This document shows positions 9,132 through 18,132 of a DNA stretch of 64,000 bases, piece after piece. How positions within the stretch are numbered: position 1 is the stretch's first letter; each line of letters opens with the position of its first letter. The DNA comes from Herbiconiux aconitum (GTDB lineage Bacteria; Actinomycetota; Actinomycetes; Actinomycetales; Microbacteriaceae). The stretch lies in the NCBI RefSeq assembly GCF_024979235.1, contig NZ_JANLCM010000001.1, positions 124,001 through 188,000 on the forward strand, read 5' to 3'. The notes beneath the pieces were generated by a model. The model did not search any database. It was not told where the DNA came from and saw nothing but the letters and a program-made list of their open reading frames with translations. The translations under genes were made by a program, and so were the position numbers.

Positions 9132-10265
9132 TCAGCGGAAGGATCGCACACCGGCGACCACCCGCTCCACCTGCGCATCCGTCATCCCGGCCCAGAGCGG
9201 AAGGCGCACGAGCCGCGACGAGAACGCGGCGCTGCGCTCGAGTGGGCGCAACGTGCGCCCGAAGCGTTGACCGGCCGGGCTCGAATCCAGCGGCACGTAG
9301 TGGAAGGCGGCACGGATGCCGAGCCCCCGCAGGTGAGAGATGAGCTCCGTCTGCCCGTCGTGGTCGGGCATCACGACGTAGAACAGGTGTGCAGTGTGCT
9401 GCAGCGTCGGATCGTCGGACATCAGGCGCAGGTCGAGGTCGTCGGCCCACTCGGCCAGGCCGTCGGCATAGGCGTCCCAGACCCGGTGCCGGGCGGTCTG
9501 GATGGTCTCGAACGACGCCAGCTGAGAGTCGAGCACGGCGGCGTTCAGCTCGCTCAGCAGGTAGCTCGACCCCACGTCCTGCCAGGTGTACTTGTCCACC
9601 GCGCCGCGCAGGAACCGGGCCCGGTTGGTGCCCTTCTCGCGCACGATCTCGGCCCGCTCGAGCAACGCCTCGTCGTTGATCAGCAGCGCCCCGCCCTCGC
9701 CGCAGTGCACGTTCTTGGTGTCGTGGAAGCTCTGCGTGGCGAGCACGCCTGCCGTGCCGAGCATCCGGAAGCCGTCGCGGCCGCCCAGGCCGTGCGCGTT
9801 GTCTTCGACGAGCGGGATGCCGGCATCCGTCGTGATCTTGAGGATCGAATCGAGATCGACCGGCACGCCCCCGTAGTGCATCACAGTCACCGCTCGGGTG
9901 CGCGAGGTGATCGCTTCGGCGACCTGCGCGGGGTCGATGTTGCCGGTCGACTCGTCGATGTCGACGAACACCGGGGTGGCGCCGCGGAGCACCACGGCGG
10001 TCGCGGCTGAGGGAAAGGTGAAGCTCGGCAGCACGACCTCGTCGCCCGGGCCGAGGTCGAGCAGGATCGACGCCATGTCGAGGGCGTGCGTGCACGAGGT
10101 CGTGAGCAGGGCGTTCGGCGCACTGGTCAGATCGGTCAGCCGCGCGGTCGCGGAGGCCGTGAACGCGCCGTCGCCGTGCGAGTGGTCGGAGCGCAGCACC
10201 GCCTCGAGGTTGGCCAGCTCGTCGGCCGAGCGGTAGGGGCGGCTGAACACGATCTCATCGAGCAC
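9132..10265 (-). CDS. wecE: dTDP-4-amino-4,6-dideoxy-sugar transaminase (WecE/RffA-like)
   Basis: A PLP-dependent DegT/DnrJ/EryC1/StrS aminotransferase of 377 residues, matching the length of RffA/WecE. It has SCTHALDMASILLDLGPGD, VVLPSFTFPSAA, VEDNAHGLGG and the PLP-lysine region QSFHDTKNVHCGEGGA. The family converts dTDP-4-keto-6-deoxyglucose (the RmlB product) to dTDP-4-amino-4,6-dideoxygalactose, so the rhamnose precursor would branch here. The GTG start at 10265 overlaps the upstream GT2 gene by 11 bases. An alternative member of the fold with different regiochemistry (for example a 3-aminotransferase) cannot be excluded by eye. Confidence 0.87.
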   Translation of the reverse strand: MLDEIVFSRPYRSADELANLEAVLRSDHSHGDGAFTASATARLTDLTSAPNALLTTSCTHALDMASILLDLGPGDEVVLPSFTFPSAATAVVLRGATPVFVDIDESTGNIDPAQVAEAITSRTRAVTVMHYGGVPVDLDSILKITTDAGIPLVEDNAHGLGGRDGFRMLGTAGVLATQSFHDTKNVHCGEGGALLINDEALLERAEIVREKGTNRARFLRGAVDKYTWQDVGSSYLLSELNAAVLDSQLASFETIQTARHRVWDAYADGLAEWADDLDLRLMSDDPTLQHTAHLFYVVMPDHDGQTELISHLRGLGIRAAFHYVPLDSSPAGQRFGRTLRPLERSAAFSSRLVRLPLWAGMTDAQVERVVAGVRSFR

Positions 10266-11382
10266 CGGGCGTGGGTTCCGTTCCGTGAGGTGCGACGGTC
10301 GGTTCGGGCCGAACGGCTGGGAGGGGTGGGATCTCGGAGGTGAGCACGTGCTCGGGGTCGGCCGACTCCTCCTCGGGCATGATCGTCTCCGGGTTGTCGA
10401 CGACCAGGTAGAGCGGGCGGCCCATGGCCACGTTGAGCGAGACGCCGATGTATTCGGCGATGACGCCGAGAGCCACGAGAATGGCACCTGAGCACAGCAG
10501 CACCACCACGATGAGCGAGGCCCAGCCGTCGGTGCCGGCCGGGTTGCCCGCCGCGAGGGACACCACCACGTAGATCGCGATGATCAACCCGATCAACGCG
10601 ATGATTCCGCCCAGCACGCTCACGGCGCGGAGGCCCGTGGTGCCGCTCGTGAGCACCATGCGCCAGAAGTAGGCGAAGAGTGCGGGCAGCGAGTAGCCGG
10701 AGACCCGGCCGTCGGCGGTGCGCAGCACCGTGGGGCTCGTGGCCACGCGGTTCGTCACCCACGACAGCGCGACGTCGAGGTAGACCCCCGTCGCCGCGAA
10801 CGACGCCAGTTTGCGGCCCATGTCGCCGCGCACCAGGCGGTAGCTCTGGAACTGGCTGGCGTCGGGCAGGTTGAAGGCGGTGCGCATCATCCGCTTCGAC
10901 GACTTCGAGGCCGCAGCACGGAACAGTCCGTGCGGCCGCTCGTTCGTGAAGCGGGCGTAGACCACGCCGGCGCGTTCGCGCACGGCCGTGTCGAGGAAGG
11001 CGCCGATCGACGCGGGGTCGTGCTGGCCGTCCTCGTCCATGGTGAGGATCCAGCGGCCCTTCGACGTGGCCATTCCCGCGATGGTGGCCGCGTGCTGCCC
11101 GAAGTTGCGGCTCAGCCACAGGATGCGCACGAAGGGATACTGGATCTCCAGCGCCCGCATCACGGTGTCGGAGTGGTCGGGCCCGTTGTCGTGCACGAGG
11201 ATGACCTCGGAGATGCGGTACGAGACACCGTCGGGCGTGCGGGCACCCCGGGTGTAGGGCTCGAGCTCCGCCACCACCGCGGCGAGAGTGCGCTCCCCCT
11301 GGTAGACGGGTACGACGACGGAGATGGTGTACTCCGTGGTCTCGTCAAGGCCGGTACTCTCCACGGAACCAGAAGCTATCAC
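10255..11382 (-). CDS. GT2 glycosyltransferase with C-terminal membrane anchor (GtrB/ArnC-like)
   Basis: A 375-residue protein. The GT-A domain opens with YTISVVVPVYQGERTLAAVV, then LWLSRNFGQHAATIAGM and MDEDGQHDP (the DXD-like metal motif). Two long membrane helices follow (VLGGIIALIGLIIAIYVVV; SLIVVVLLCSGAILVALGVI), then a Pro/Glu-rich tail. This is the polyprenyl-phosphate glycosyltransferase layout that loads a sugar onto undecaprenyl phosphate. With GtrA and a polytopic protein in the same operon it fits a three-component Gtr system. The sugar may be the WecE product (inference). Start GTG 11382 shares GTGA with the previous stop; GTG 11364 is an in-frame alternative. Confidence 0.88.
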   Translation of the reverse strand: MIASGSVESTGLDETTEYTISVVVPVYQGERTLAAVVAELEPYTRGARTPDGVSYRISEVILVHDNGPDHSDTVMRALEIQYPFVRILWLSRNFGQHAATIAGMATSKGRWILTMDEDGQHDPASIGAFLDTAVRERAGVVYARFTNERPHGLFRAAASKSSKRMMRTAFNLPDASQFQSYRLVRGDMGRKLASFAATGVYLDVALSWVTNRVATSPTVLRTADGRVSGYSLPALFAYFWRMVLTSGTTGLRAVSVLGGIIALIGLIIAIYVVVSLAAGNPAGTDGWASLIVVVLLCSGAILVALGVIAEYIGVSLNVAMGRPLYLVVDNPETIMPEEESADPEHVLTSEIPPLPAVRPEPTVAPHGTEPTPGAR

Positions 11383-13205
11383 GGTGCGGTGCCGATGAAG
11401 GTGAAGCGGCCGTCGGCCGAGTCGAACGCGGATGCGCCGGTGCCGGTCGCCCGTTCGAGTTGCGCCACGATGTCGTCGCCGTGATCGGTGTACGCCGCGC
11501 GGTCGACCACGATGCCGCAGGCGTCGATCCCATTCAGGGCCATGAGCATCGCAGGCACGGCCAAGGAGGCGTAGGCGCCGACGTCGTCGATCGGCGCCCG
11601 GCCTTTGATGCCGCCCGCCGACCAGCGCAGGTCGTCGGAGTGCAGGAACGGTCGCAGCTCGTCGGAGTCGGTGACACCGTTCACCGGCGGGGACTCGGGG
11701 AACGGGATGTACGGCAGCTGGTAGATCAGGCATCCGGGCGCCACCGTCTGCTCGACCTGCTGCACGAACGAATCGTCGGAGTCGTAGCTCGCCACGGTGG
11801 CCGCGCGGGCGGCGGGGTCGATCGGGGGGATCTGGTCCCACACCGCGAGGAGCATCAGCACTACGGCGAGGGGTACCGCCACGATCCAGCGACGGGCGGA
11901 AGGCGGTGTGGCGGGGTGGCCGGTGGGCGCATCCGCTCGCCGGGATCGGGTCTTGCGCAGCACCCAGCGCACGAAGCGGTCGAGGATGAGGCCCACTGCG
12001 GCAAGGGCGAGCATGGCGATCAGGATGGCGATGCGGTTCCAGGAGCGGATCGGGAAGTCGACGAACGACAGCAGCGTCGAGAGGCCACCGACCGTGCCGA
12101 ACAAGAAGGCGACGAGGGTCATGCCGGCCAGGATGGCGAGCGTGCGCACATACTGCTTCGGCGCCCGCCAACGGGTCTTGCCGGCCGAGAGCAGGAAGTA
12201 GACGGCGAACACGATGAGCGCCACGAATCCGGCGGCCCCGATGAGACCCAGCGCGGGCGCCTCGGAGGGAAGCGGGTAATAGGTGTCGTAGAGCTGCCGG
12301 AGCGTGGCGAACGGGCCGAAGCGATGGCCGGGCACGGGCAGCAGCAGCGACGCGATCTTGAAGGAGTAGAGCTCGGCCTCCGGAGGGCTGCGCACCAGCA
12401 CGGCCTCGTTGGCGCCGTTGGCGAGGCGGTAGATCAGGTCGGGCAGGAGGTTGATCACCATGGTCAGCGCGATCACCCCGCCGGCCGCCGCCGCTCCCCA
12501 GAACCGGCGCCACGCGTGCGTCTGCCAGAGCTTCGCGAGGCCCACCACGGCGAGCACCAGCGCCACGAACACCGAGTAGTAGCTCGACGCGGTGCCGAGG
12601 AGCACCAGGATGCCCACGGTCGCCAGGTTGCGCCCGCTCAGGATGCGCCGCGACCACAACGGCTGCCCGGTGGCCACCAGGTACAGGATTCCGAGCGCCA
12701 GGGGCACCACGAAATATGCGGCCAGGAAGAGGTGGCCCTCGCCCTTGATGAAGTGGTACGGCGCGATCGAGAACAGTACGCCGAGCGCCACGGAGAGGGT
12801 GCGACTCACGCCCACCAGGCGCAGGAACCACACCGCCGTGACGGCCGCGAGCGGGAAGCCGATCACGAAGTAGATGTTCATCAGCGCACCGAAGTCGTGC
12901 GTGAACACCCGCAGCACGCTCGCGACGAGGAAGTGCAGGTTGTCGGCCTGTGGGTAGTCGTTGTAGAACTGCCCGTACGGCGCCCCGAGGTCGGGCTGGT
13001 GGGTGAACCAGCCGTACTCGATGATCGTCTTGAAGTGCGATCCCACCGCGAGGGCGTCGCCGCTGTAGTAGAGCGGCACCTTCCAGTCGAGGTTCCAGAG
13101 GTCGAGCCCGAACCACACGGCGACCAAGGAGAGCAGGGCGGCCACGGCATACGGAAGCCAGCGCCAGGTGGCGAGCCGTGCAGCGAGGGCGTCGATTCGG
13201 TTCAT
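11379..13205 (-). CDS. Polytopic membrane protein, putative GT-C / YfhO-like glycosyltransferase
   Basis: A 608-residue protein with about 11-13 predicted membrane helices and an extracytoplasmic C-terminal third. The first large loop has GDALAVGSHFKTIIEYGWF and GQFYNDYPQADNLHF, with acidic and aromatic residues as in GT-C enzymes that use polyprenyl-linked donors. The C-terminal part (CLIYQLPYIPFPES, GIDACGIVVDRAAYTDHGDD) resembles the soluble end of YfhO-type proteins. It would be the acceptor-side transferase of the GtrA/GtrB system. The ATG at 13205 shares ATGA with the preceding GT2 stop. Substrate unknown. Confidence 0.75.
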   Translation of the reverse strand: MNRIDALAARLATWRWLPYAVAALLSLVAVWFGLDLWNLDWKVPLYYSGDALAVGSHFKTIIEYGWFTHQPDLGAPYGQFYNDYPQADNLHFLVASVLRVFTHDFGALMNIYFVIGFPLAAVTAVWFLRLVGVSRTLSVALGVLFSIAPYHFIKGEGHLFLAAYFVVPLALGILYLVATGQPLWSRRILSGRNLATVGILVLLGTASSYYSVFVALVLAVVGLAKLWQTHAWRRFWGAAAAGGVIALTMVINLLPDLIYRLANGANEAVLVRSPPEAELYSFKIASLLLPVPGHRFGPFATLRQLYDTYYPLPSEAPALGLIGAAGFVALIVFAVYFLLSAGKTRWRAPKQYVRTLAILAGMTLVAFLFGTVGGLSTLLSFVDFPIRSWNRIAILIAMLALAAVGLILDRFVRWVLRKTRSRRADAPTGHPATPPSARRWIVAVPLAVVLMLLAVWDQIPPIDPAARAATVASYDSDDSFVQQVEQTVAPGCLIYQLPYIPFPESPPVNGVTDSDELRPFLHSDDLRWSAGGIKGRAPIDDVGAYASLAVPAMLMALNGIDACGIVVDRAAYTDHGDDIVAQLERATGTGASAFDSADGRFTFIGTAP

Positions 13206-14041
13206 GCGGTGGCAGACATCCTGGGTCGGTTGAGGGTGTAGTAGGCACGCCGGGCGAGCGCCATGAACTCGGCCCGGCGGTTGCCGAGCCAGACATCGGA
13301 TGCGCTGATCGTCTCGGGCGCCTGCGCCCGGCACCACGCGTGGTAGGCCTTGGCCTGGGCGGCCTGCTCGTTCACCAGCGCGACGCTCCACTGGCCCTGG
13401 TTCACCCGGAACCCGGCGAACGCCTGGTCGATGGGCAGGTAGTCGCCGCGCAGCAGCACCTTCGAGTAGCTAGTCTGGTCGATGAGGTAGGGGAACCGGG
13501 CATCCCAGCCACCGGCCTGCTCGAGGGTCTCGCGGCGCATCGTGACGCATCCGGGTTCTCCGAAGACGTTCGTGCCTCGACGCACGGTCTGGCGGATCAC
13601 CTCGACCCCAGGCTGCACTCGACGGGCCACGCCCTGCAGACCCCGCTTCTTGATGGTGACGCGGCCGTGGGCGTCGAGGATGTCGCGGGGGCTCGACACG
13701 AGCACCACCCCCGGATGCGCGTCGAGGGCGTCGCTGTGTGCACGGAGCGCGCCCGGGTAGAGCAGGTCGTCGCCCGGGAGAAGCTTGAGGTACTCGCCGG
13801 AGGCCGCGTCGGAGACGCGGCGCCAGTTGGCCTCGGCGCCCCCGCCCGCGGGGGTGTCGAGCTGGGTGACGCGCGGGTCCCGCTCGAACCGTTCGAGCAC
13901 CTTCCGGGTCGCGTCGGTGGAGGAGTGGTCGGCGATCACGAGTTCGAAATCGGGGTGGTCCTGCTCGAGAACCGAGCGCACGGCGTCGGCGATGAAGTCG
14001 GCGTTGTTGAAAGCGGGGATGACGACGGAGAGGCGGGGCAT
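13202..14041 (-). CDS. Family 2 glycosyltransferase
   Basis: A 279-residue soluble GT-A enzyme. It begins MPRLSVVIPAFNNADFIADA, then SVLEQDHPDFELVIADHSSTD and KLLPGDDLLYPGAL in the DXD-like position, and GCVTMRRETLEQAGGWD in the acceptor-side region. It has no membrane segment. It lies third in the minus-strand chain gtrA-GT2-GT-C-GtrB-wecE, joined to gtrA by a TGATG overlap and to the GT-C gene by ATGA. Donor and acceptor cannot be told from sequence. Confidence 0.87.
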   Translation of the reverse strand: MPRLSVVIPAFNNADFIADAVRSVLEQDHPDFELVIADHSSTDATRKVLERFERDPRVTQLDTPAGGGAEANWRRVSDAASGEYLKLLPGDDLLYPGALRAHSDALDAHPGVVLVSSPRDILDAHGRVTIKKRGLQGVARRVQPGVEVIRQTVRRGTNVFGEPGCVTMRRETLEQAGGWDARFPYLIDQTSYSKVLLRGDYLPIDQAFAGFRVNQGQWSVALVNEQAAQAKAYHAWCRAQAPETISASDVWLGNRRAEFMALARRAYYTLNRPRMSATA

Positions 14042-14607
14042 CAGCGGTTCGTCTCCGTCTCATCCGGTTTCGCGGGCGCTGCTGGTGCTGCGGGCGCTGC
14101 GTGCTCTGCCTGCTCGGCGTGCTCTGCGGACTCGACCTCAGTGGCCGCTTCGGCCTCGCGGCGGAAGGAGAACCCCTTGTGCCCGAACCAACTGATGAGA
14201 GTCGTGATGACGAGGATCGAGAACTGCGCGAGGATGCGGTTCCAACCGAGGTTCACCAGGATCGGCAGGATGACGGCGTTGATGGCGATGGCCACCAGAT
14301 ACACGCTCTCGAATCGCGCCAGGTCGCGCCAGACGTGCCCTTTCACGCGGAACACGAAGCGGCGGTACATCACGAACGCGAACAGCACCCCGAGCACGTG
14401 GGCGCAGAACAGGGTACCCAGCGAGCCGATCGTCTCGTTGACGGCACTGTCGAGCCAGGCGCCGACGGTGAGGTCGAAGGCGATGAAGAAGAGGAACCCG
14501 ACGCCGGTGTTGGTGGCGCCGACGAGGAGGAAGGCGACGCGCTGATCCTTGATGAGGCGAAGGATGAGGCCGGGGCGTTCGGCGCCTTCCGCGCCCTCCT
14601 CTTTCAC
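14041..14607 (-). CDS. GtrA family membrane protein
   Basis: A 188-residue protein with four predicted membrane helices: RVAFLLVGATNTGVGFLFFIAF, TLFCAHVLGVLFAFVMYRRFVF, FESVYLVAIAINAVILPILV and FSILVITTLISWFGHKGFSF. This is the GtrA pattern, thought to flip polyprenyl-phosphate sugars across the membrane. The C-terminal 45 residues are a low-complexity Ala/Glu tail (EHAEQAEHAAPAAPAAP) typical of a disordered cytoplasmic extension. It is the first gene of the minus-strand operon and diverges from rmlB. Confidence 0.87.
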   Translation of the reverse strand: MKEEGAEGAERPGLILRLIKDQRVAFLLVGATNTGVGFLFFIAFDLTVGAWLDSAVNETIGSLGTLFCAHVLGVLFAFVMYRRFVFRVKGHVWRDLARFESVYLVAIAINAVILPILVNLGWNRILAQFSILVITTLISWFGHKGFSFRREAEAATEVESAEHAEQAEHAAPAAPAAPAKPDETETNR

Positions 14608-14684
14608 GCTGTCACTCTAGGGCCCCGCACCTCCGAGCCGACCCCACGACACCCGTCCCCGCACCGATCCCCCGCTCGGCCTCC

Positions 14685-14746
14685 ATCGAGATGGGCACAA
14701 TTTGTCGCACAGCGCGAGTTCGTGCGACGAAACGTGCCCACTCGAT
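14685..14746. repeat. Hairpin element of the ATCGAGTGGGCAC family, copy 1
   Basis: Imperfect inverted repeat of about 25 bp per arm. The left arm starts ATCGAGATGGGCAC, the right arm ends GTGCCCACTCGAT, and GTCGCAC / GTGCGAC close the stem around an 11-base loop. It lies in the 233-bp divergent gap between gtrA and rmlB. The rest of that gap holds a GAGGAGA ribosome binding site at 14823-14829 for rmlB and presumably both promoters. A second copy lies at 57505-57567. Confidence 0.8.
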
Positions 14747-14840
14747 CGCGGCGGCGGTTCGGGAGGGGGGACGGGGAGGGCACCCAGGGCCCTCCGGTTA
14801 GAATCGTGGGCGACACTGATGCGAGGAGACCCCCCACACC

Positions 14841-15827
14841 ATGAAGATTCTTGTGACCGGCGGAGCCGGATTCATCGGCTCGAACTTCGTTCGACGCACC
14901 CTTGAAGACGCCTACCCAGGGCTCGAGGGCGCCGAGGTCGTGGTGCTCGACGCGCTGACCTACTCCGGCAACCTCGACAACCTGCTTCCGGTGAAAGACT
15001 CCCCGCGCCTCACCTTCGTGAACGGCGACATCCGTAACGGCCAGCTGCTCGACGACCTGTTTCCGGGCCTGGATGCGGTGGTGCACTTCGCCGCCGAGTC
15101 GCACGTCGACCGCTCCGTTCGCGACGCCTCGATCTTCGTCGAGACCAACGTGCTCGGCACCCAGCAGTTGCTCGACGCAGCGCTCCGCAACAAGCTGCCG
15201 CGCTTCGTGCACGTCTCCACCGACGAGGTCTACGGCTCCATCGCCGAAGGCTCGTGGGCCGAAGACCGCCCGCTCGAGCCGAACTCGCCCTACTCGGCGT
15301 CGAAGGCCGGCAGCGACCTGCTCGCCCGCAGCTACCACCGCACCCACGGCATGAACGTGTCGATCACGCGCTGCTCGAACAACTACGGGCCCTACCACTT
15401 CCCCGAGAAGGTCATCCCGCTGTTCGTCACGAACCTGATCGACGACAAGCACGTGCCGCTCTACGGCGAGGGCAACAACATCCGCGACTGGCTGCACGTC
15501 GACGACCACACGCGTGGCATCGCCATGGTGCTGGCGAACGGCCGCGCCGGCGAGATCTACAACATCGGCGGCGGCACCGAGCTCACCAACAAGGAGCTCA
15601 CTCAGTTGCTGCTGGATGCGACCGGCAAGGACTGGTCGTACGTCGACCGCGTCGCCGACCGCCTCGGCCACGACCTCCGCTACTCGGTCGACATCTCGAA
15701 GATCCAGAACGAGCTCGGCTACGAGCCCCTCGTGCCCTTCGAGCAGGGCCTCGCCGACGTGGTGCAGTGGTACCGCGACAACCGCCCCTGGTGGGAGCCC
15801 CTCAAGGCCCGCGCCGCGCTGGTCTGA
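14841..15827 (+). CDS. rmlB: dTDP-glucose 4,6-dehydratase RmlB
   Basis: Extended short-chain dehydrogenase of 328 residues. It has the NAD-binding TGGAGFIGSNFVRR at the N-terminus, VVHFAAESHVDRS, the active-site VSTDEVYGS and the YSASKAGSD (YxxxK) segment, and RCSNNYGPYHFPEKVIP. It converts dTDP-glucose to dTDP-4-keto-6-deoxyglucose, the shared precursor for RmlC/RmlD and the WecE-type aminotransferase here. A good GAGGAGA ribosome binding site precedes the ATG. It heads the plus-strand rmlB-rmlD-GT4 operon. Confidence 0.97.
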   Translation: MKILVTGGAGFIGSNFVRRTLEDAYPGLEGAEVVVLDALTYSGNLDNLLPVKDSPRLTFVNGDIRNGQLLDDLFPGLDAVVHFAAESHVDRSVRDASIFVETNVLGTQQLLDAALRNKLPRFVHVSTDEVYGSIAEGSWAEDRPLEPNSPYSASKAGSDLLARSYHRTHGMNVSITRCSNNYGPYHFPEKVIPLFVTNLIDDKHVPLYGEGNNIRDWLHVDDHTRGIAMVLANGRAGEIYNIGGGTELTNKELTQLLLDATGKDWSYVDRVADRLGHDLRYSVDISKIQNELGYEPLVPFEQGLADVVQWYRDNRPWWEPLKARAALV

Positions 15828-15841
15828 GCGGGCACCGCCTC

Positions 15842-16699
15842 ATGACGCGTTATCTCATCACCGGCGCTGCCGGCATGCTCGGCCACGACCTCGTCTCGGC
15901 CCTCTCGGGTCGCGATGTGGTCGCCCTGAGCCGTTCAGAACTCGACATCACGGATGCCGCAGCCGTCGCATCCGCTGTCGCCGGTATCGACGTGGTCTTC
16001 AACTGCGCCGCCTACACCGCGGTGGATGCGGCCGAGACCGACGAGGAGACCGCCCGACTGGTGAACGCGGTCGGCCCCGCGACGCTCGCCGAGGCCACCG
16101 CCGCGACCGGGGCGAAGCTCATCCAGATCTCCACCGACTACGTCTTCCAGGGTTCGGCCACCTCGCCCTACCCCGAAGACGAGCCGCGCGACCCGCTGAA
16201 CGCCTACGGCCGCACCAAGGCCGGCGGCGAGGAGGCCGTGCTCGGCCTCAACCCGGCGGGCGGCTATGTCGTGCGCACGGCCTGGCTCTACGGGCAGCAC
16301 GGCGCGAACTTCCCCGCCACCATGCTCCGCCTGGGTCGCGACCCGGAGCGCGAGAGCGTCTCGGTGGTGGAGGATCAGGTCGGCCAGCCCACCTGGACGG
16401 CGGATCTCGCCCGCCAGCTGGTGCTGCTCGCCGACTCGGAGGCACCGGCCGGCGTCTACCACGGCACCAATTCAGGCCAGGGCTCCTGGTTCGATTTCGC
16501 CCAGGCAACCTTTCAGGAAGCCGGACTCGACCCTGCTAAAGTCAAGCCGACAGACAGTTCGCAGTTTGTTCGTCCTGCCCCGCGTCCCGCGTACTCCGTA
16601 CTCGGGCACGACGCGTGGTCCCGAGCAGGATTAGAGCCCATGCGAGACTGGCGAGCTGCGCTCCATGCCGCGGCGACCTCGGGAGTTTTTGGAGAGTAA
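15842..16699 (+). CDS. rmlD: dTDP-4-dehydrorhamnose reductase RmlD
   Basis: A 285-residue reductase giving dTDP-L-rhamnose. It starts MTRYLITGAAGMLGHDLVSA. DVVFNCAAYTAVDAAE, LIQISTDYVFQGSA, YGRTKAGGE (YxxxK) and RTAWLYGQHGANFPATM follow the RmlD pattern. The ATG at 15842 lies 14 bases after the rmlB stop; longer in-frame extensions would overlap rmlB. The stop overlaps the next gene as TAATG. Confidence 0.95.
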   Translation: MTRYLITGAAGMLGHDLVSALSGRDVVALSRSELDITDAAAVASAVAGIDVVFNCAAYTAVDAAETDEETARLVNAVGPATLAEATAATGAKLIQISTDYVFQGSATSPYPEDEPRDPLNAYGRTKAGGEEAVLGLNPAGGYVVRTAWLYGQHGANFPATMLRLGRDPERESVSVVEDQVGQPTWTADLARQLVLLADSEAPAGVYHGTNSGQGSWFDFAQATFQEAGLDPAKVKPTDSSQFVRPAPRPAYSVLGHDAWSRAGLEPMRDWRAALHAAATSGVFGE

Positions 16700-17838
16700 T
16701 GGCCACGCTACGGGTGATCATCGACCAGCTGGTCGCTCCCGTACCGGGCGGTATCGGTCGTTACACGCTCGAACTGACCAGGCAGCTGATCGCCACCGCG
16801 CCGCGCAACTGCGACGTCGAGGGCATCGTGTCGGCCGTGCCGACCGAGACCGTGGATTCGGTGCGCGACCGACTTCCCGGGCTCGCGGGGCTGCACCGGG
16901 CATCCCTGCCGCGGCGTGAATTGTCAGCTGCCTGGCAGCACGGCATCATCGGTTCCTCCGGGGGCGGGATGGTGCACGCCACCAGCATGCTCGCACCCCT
17001 GCGCCGACACGACCGGCGTGAAGAGCTCGGTACGCAGACCGCCGTGACCATCCACGACGTCGTTCCGTGGACGCATCCGGAGACCCTCACCCCGCGCGGC
17101 GTCACCTGGCACAAGGCCATGGCGAAGCGTGCTGCGAAGTTCGCTGACGCGATCGTGGTGCCTACGCACTCCGTGGCGCAGGAGCTCTCGCAGTACTTCA
17201 ACTTCGGCGACCGCATCCGCGTGATCGGCGGTGCCGTGAGCGAGGAGCTGCGGCTGCCGTCCGACCCCGATTCGCGCGCCGAGGCGCTCGGGCTGCCCTC
17301 GCGGTACGTGCTCGCCGTCGGCACCCTTGAGCCGCGCAAGGGGCTGGCGTCGCTGATCCAGGCGCTCGCCGAGCCCTCCATCGCCGATCTGCCGCTCGTG
17401 ATCGCCGGGCCCGAGGGCTGGGGCGATGTCGACGTGGCCACGGTCGCCGCAGCTGCCGGAGTCGACGCGTCGCGCATCCACGTGCTCGGCTTCTTGAGCG
17501 ACAGCGATCTCGCGCTCGCCCTGGAGCGCGCCACCGTCTTCGTCTACCCGAGCCAGGCCGAAGGCTTCGGGCTCCCGGTCGTCGAGGCGTTCAACTTCGG
17601 CACCCCCGTCATCCACGCCGACGTGCCGGCGCTGCTCGAGGTGGCGGCCGGCTCGACGTTCGTGGTCGAGCGCACCAAGCCCTCCGAATTCCCGGGCCAG
17701 CTGGCGGATGCGATCCACACGGTCACGACGGATGCCGCCCTCCGCAACCGCCTCTCGATCTCGGGCCTCGACCGCGCGCGTGCGTTCTCGTGGCGCGACT
17801 CGGCCGACAAGGTCTGGCAGCTGCACGCTGATTTGTAG
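16699..17838 (+). CDS. GT4-family glycosyltransferase, probable rhamnosyltransferase
   Basis: A 379-residue GT-B enzyme. The N-terminal half has PVPGGIGRYTLELTRQL and TIHDVVPWTHPETLTPRG; the C-terminal half has VLAVGTLEPRKGLASLI, VIAGPEGWG and the nucleotide-sugar signature PSQAEGFGLPVVEAFNFGTPVI, typical of GT4. Fused to rmlBD by a TAATG overlap with GGAGAG at 16691-16696, so probably a rhamnosyl or mannosyl transferase for the wall polymer (inference from context). Confidence 0.88.
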   Translation: MATLRVIIDQLVAPVPGGIGRYTLELTRQLIATAPRNCDVEGIVSAVPTETVDSVRDRLPGLAGLHRASLPRRELSAAWQHGIIGSSGGGMVHATSMLAPLRRHDRREELGTQTAVTIHDVVPWTHPETLTPRGVTWHKAMAKRAAKFADAIVVPTHSVAQELSQYFNFGDRIRVIGGAVSEELRLPSDPDSRAEALGLPSRYVLAVGTLEPRKGLASLIQALAEPSIADLPLVIAGPEGWGDVDVATVAAAAGVDASRIHVLGFLSDSDLALALERATVFVYPSQAEGFGLPVVEAFNFGTPVIHADVPALLEVAAGSTFVVERTKPSEFPGQLADAIHTVTTDAALRNRLSISGLDRARAFSWRDSADKVWQLHADL

Positions 17839-17870
17839 CCGTGCGGCCCGGGCTTCGCTCGGGCGGCCCG

Positions 17871-17992
17871 GGCGTCGCCGGTCCCTGCCCGGCGCCGCGC
17901 GACATGTTCGCGTGCGGTCGAGAGGCGCGGCCTGCGGTCGCACCCCTCGGCCGCTCGCTCACCCTGGGCCGTCGAGTACGGCCCGTTGCGTG
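17871..17992 (-). repeat. ACATGT-centred intergenic repeat, copy a (inverted)
   Basis: Read on the minus strand it begins ACGCAACGGGCC, passes CCCAGGGTGAG and reaches the core GCGAACATGTCGCG (ACATGT at 17902-17907), then a GGCGCCGGGCAGGGACCGG tail. It forms the left end of the 477-bp gene-free island 17839-18315. Just before it, 17841-17870 is a GGCCCGGGC/GCCCGGG-rich palindrome that could terminate the rmlBD-GT4 transcript. Confidence 0.8.
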
Positions 17993-18012
17993 CCGCCCCG
18001 TGCGGATGTGTG

Positions 18013-18091
18013 CGAAACGACGGAGCTTCGATCCCTAGAGCGGAAACTACGGAGCCTCCGCCCGTAGTTGCGCGATGCCTCCGTCGATTCG
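18013..18091. repeat. Nested double hairpin of the CGAAACGACGGAG family, copy 1
   Basis: Outer arms CGAAACGACGGAG (18013-18025) and CTCCGTCGATTCG (18079-18091) pair with one mismatch. Inside, CGGAAACTACGG (18041-18052) faces CCGTAGTTGCG (from 18062). The element sits between repeat copies a and b. The same nested layout recurs at 39034-39112 between copies f and g. Confidence 0.75.
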
Positions 18092-18132
18092 TTCTCGTCA
18101 CCCAACGGTTTGGGGAACGAGACTGCAAGCCG

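Noticed and set aside
10266..10487. N-terminal extension of the WecE-like aminotransferase
   Set aside because: The extra residues are Ser/Arg/Pro-rich shadow sequence of the overlapping GT2 gene; the family begins at the GTG at 10265.
10255..13296. A 1013-codon open frame covering the GtrB-like gene and its upstream neighbour
   Set aside because: Only its last 375 codons match a protein family; the upstream part is an Arg/Pro-rich shadow of the membrane-protein gene in another frame, which has a clear ATG at 13205.
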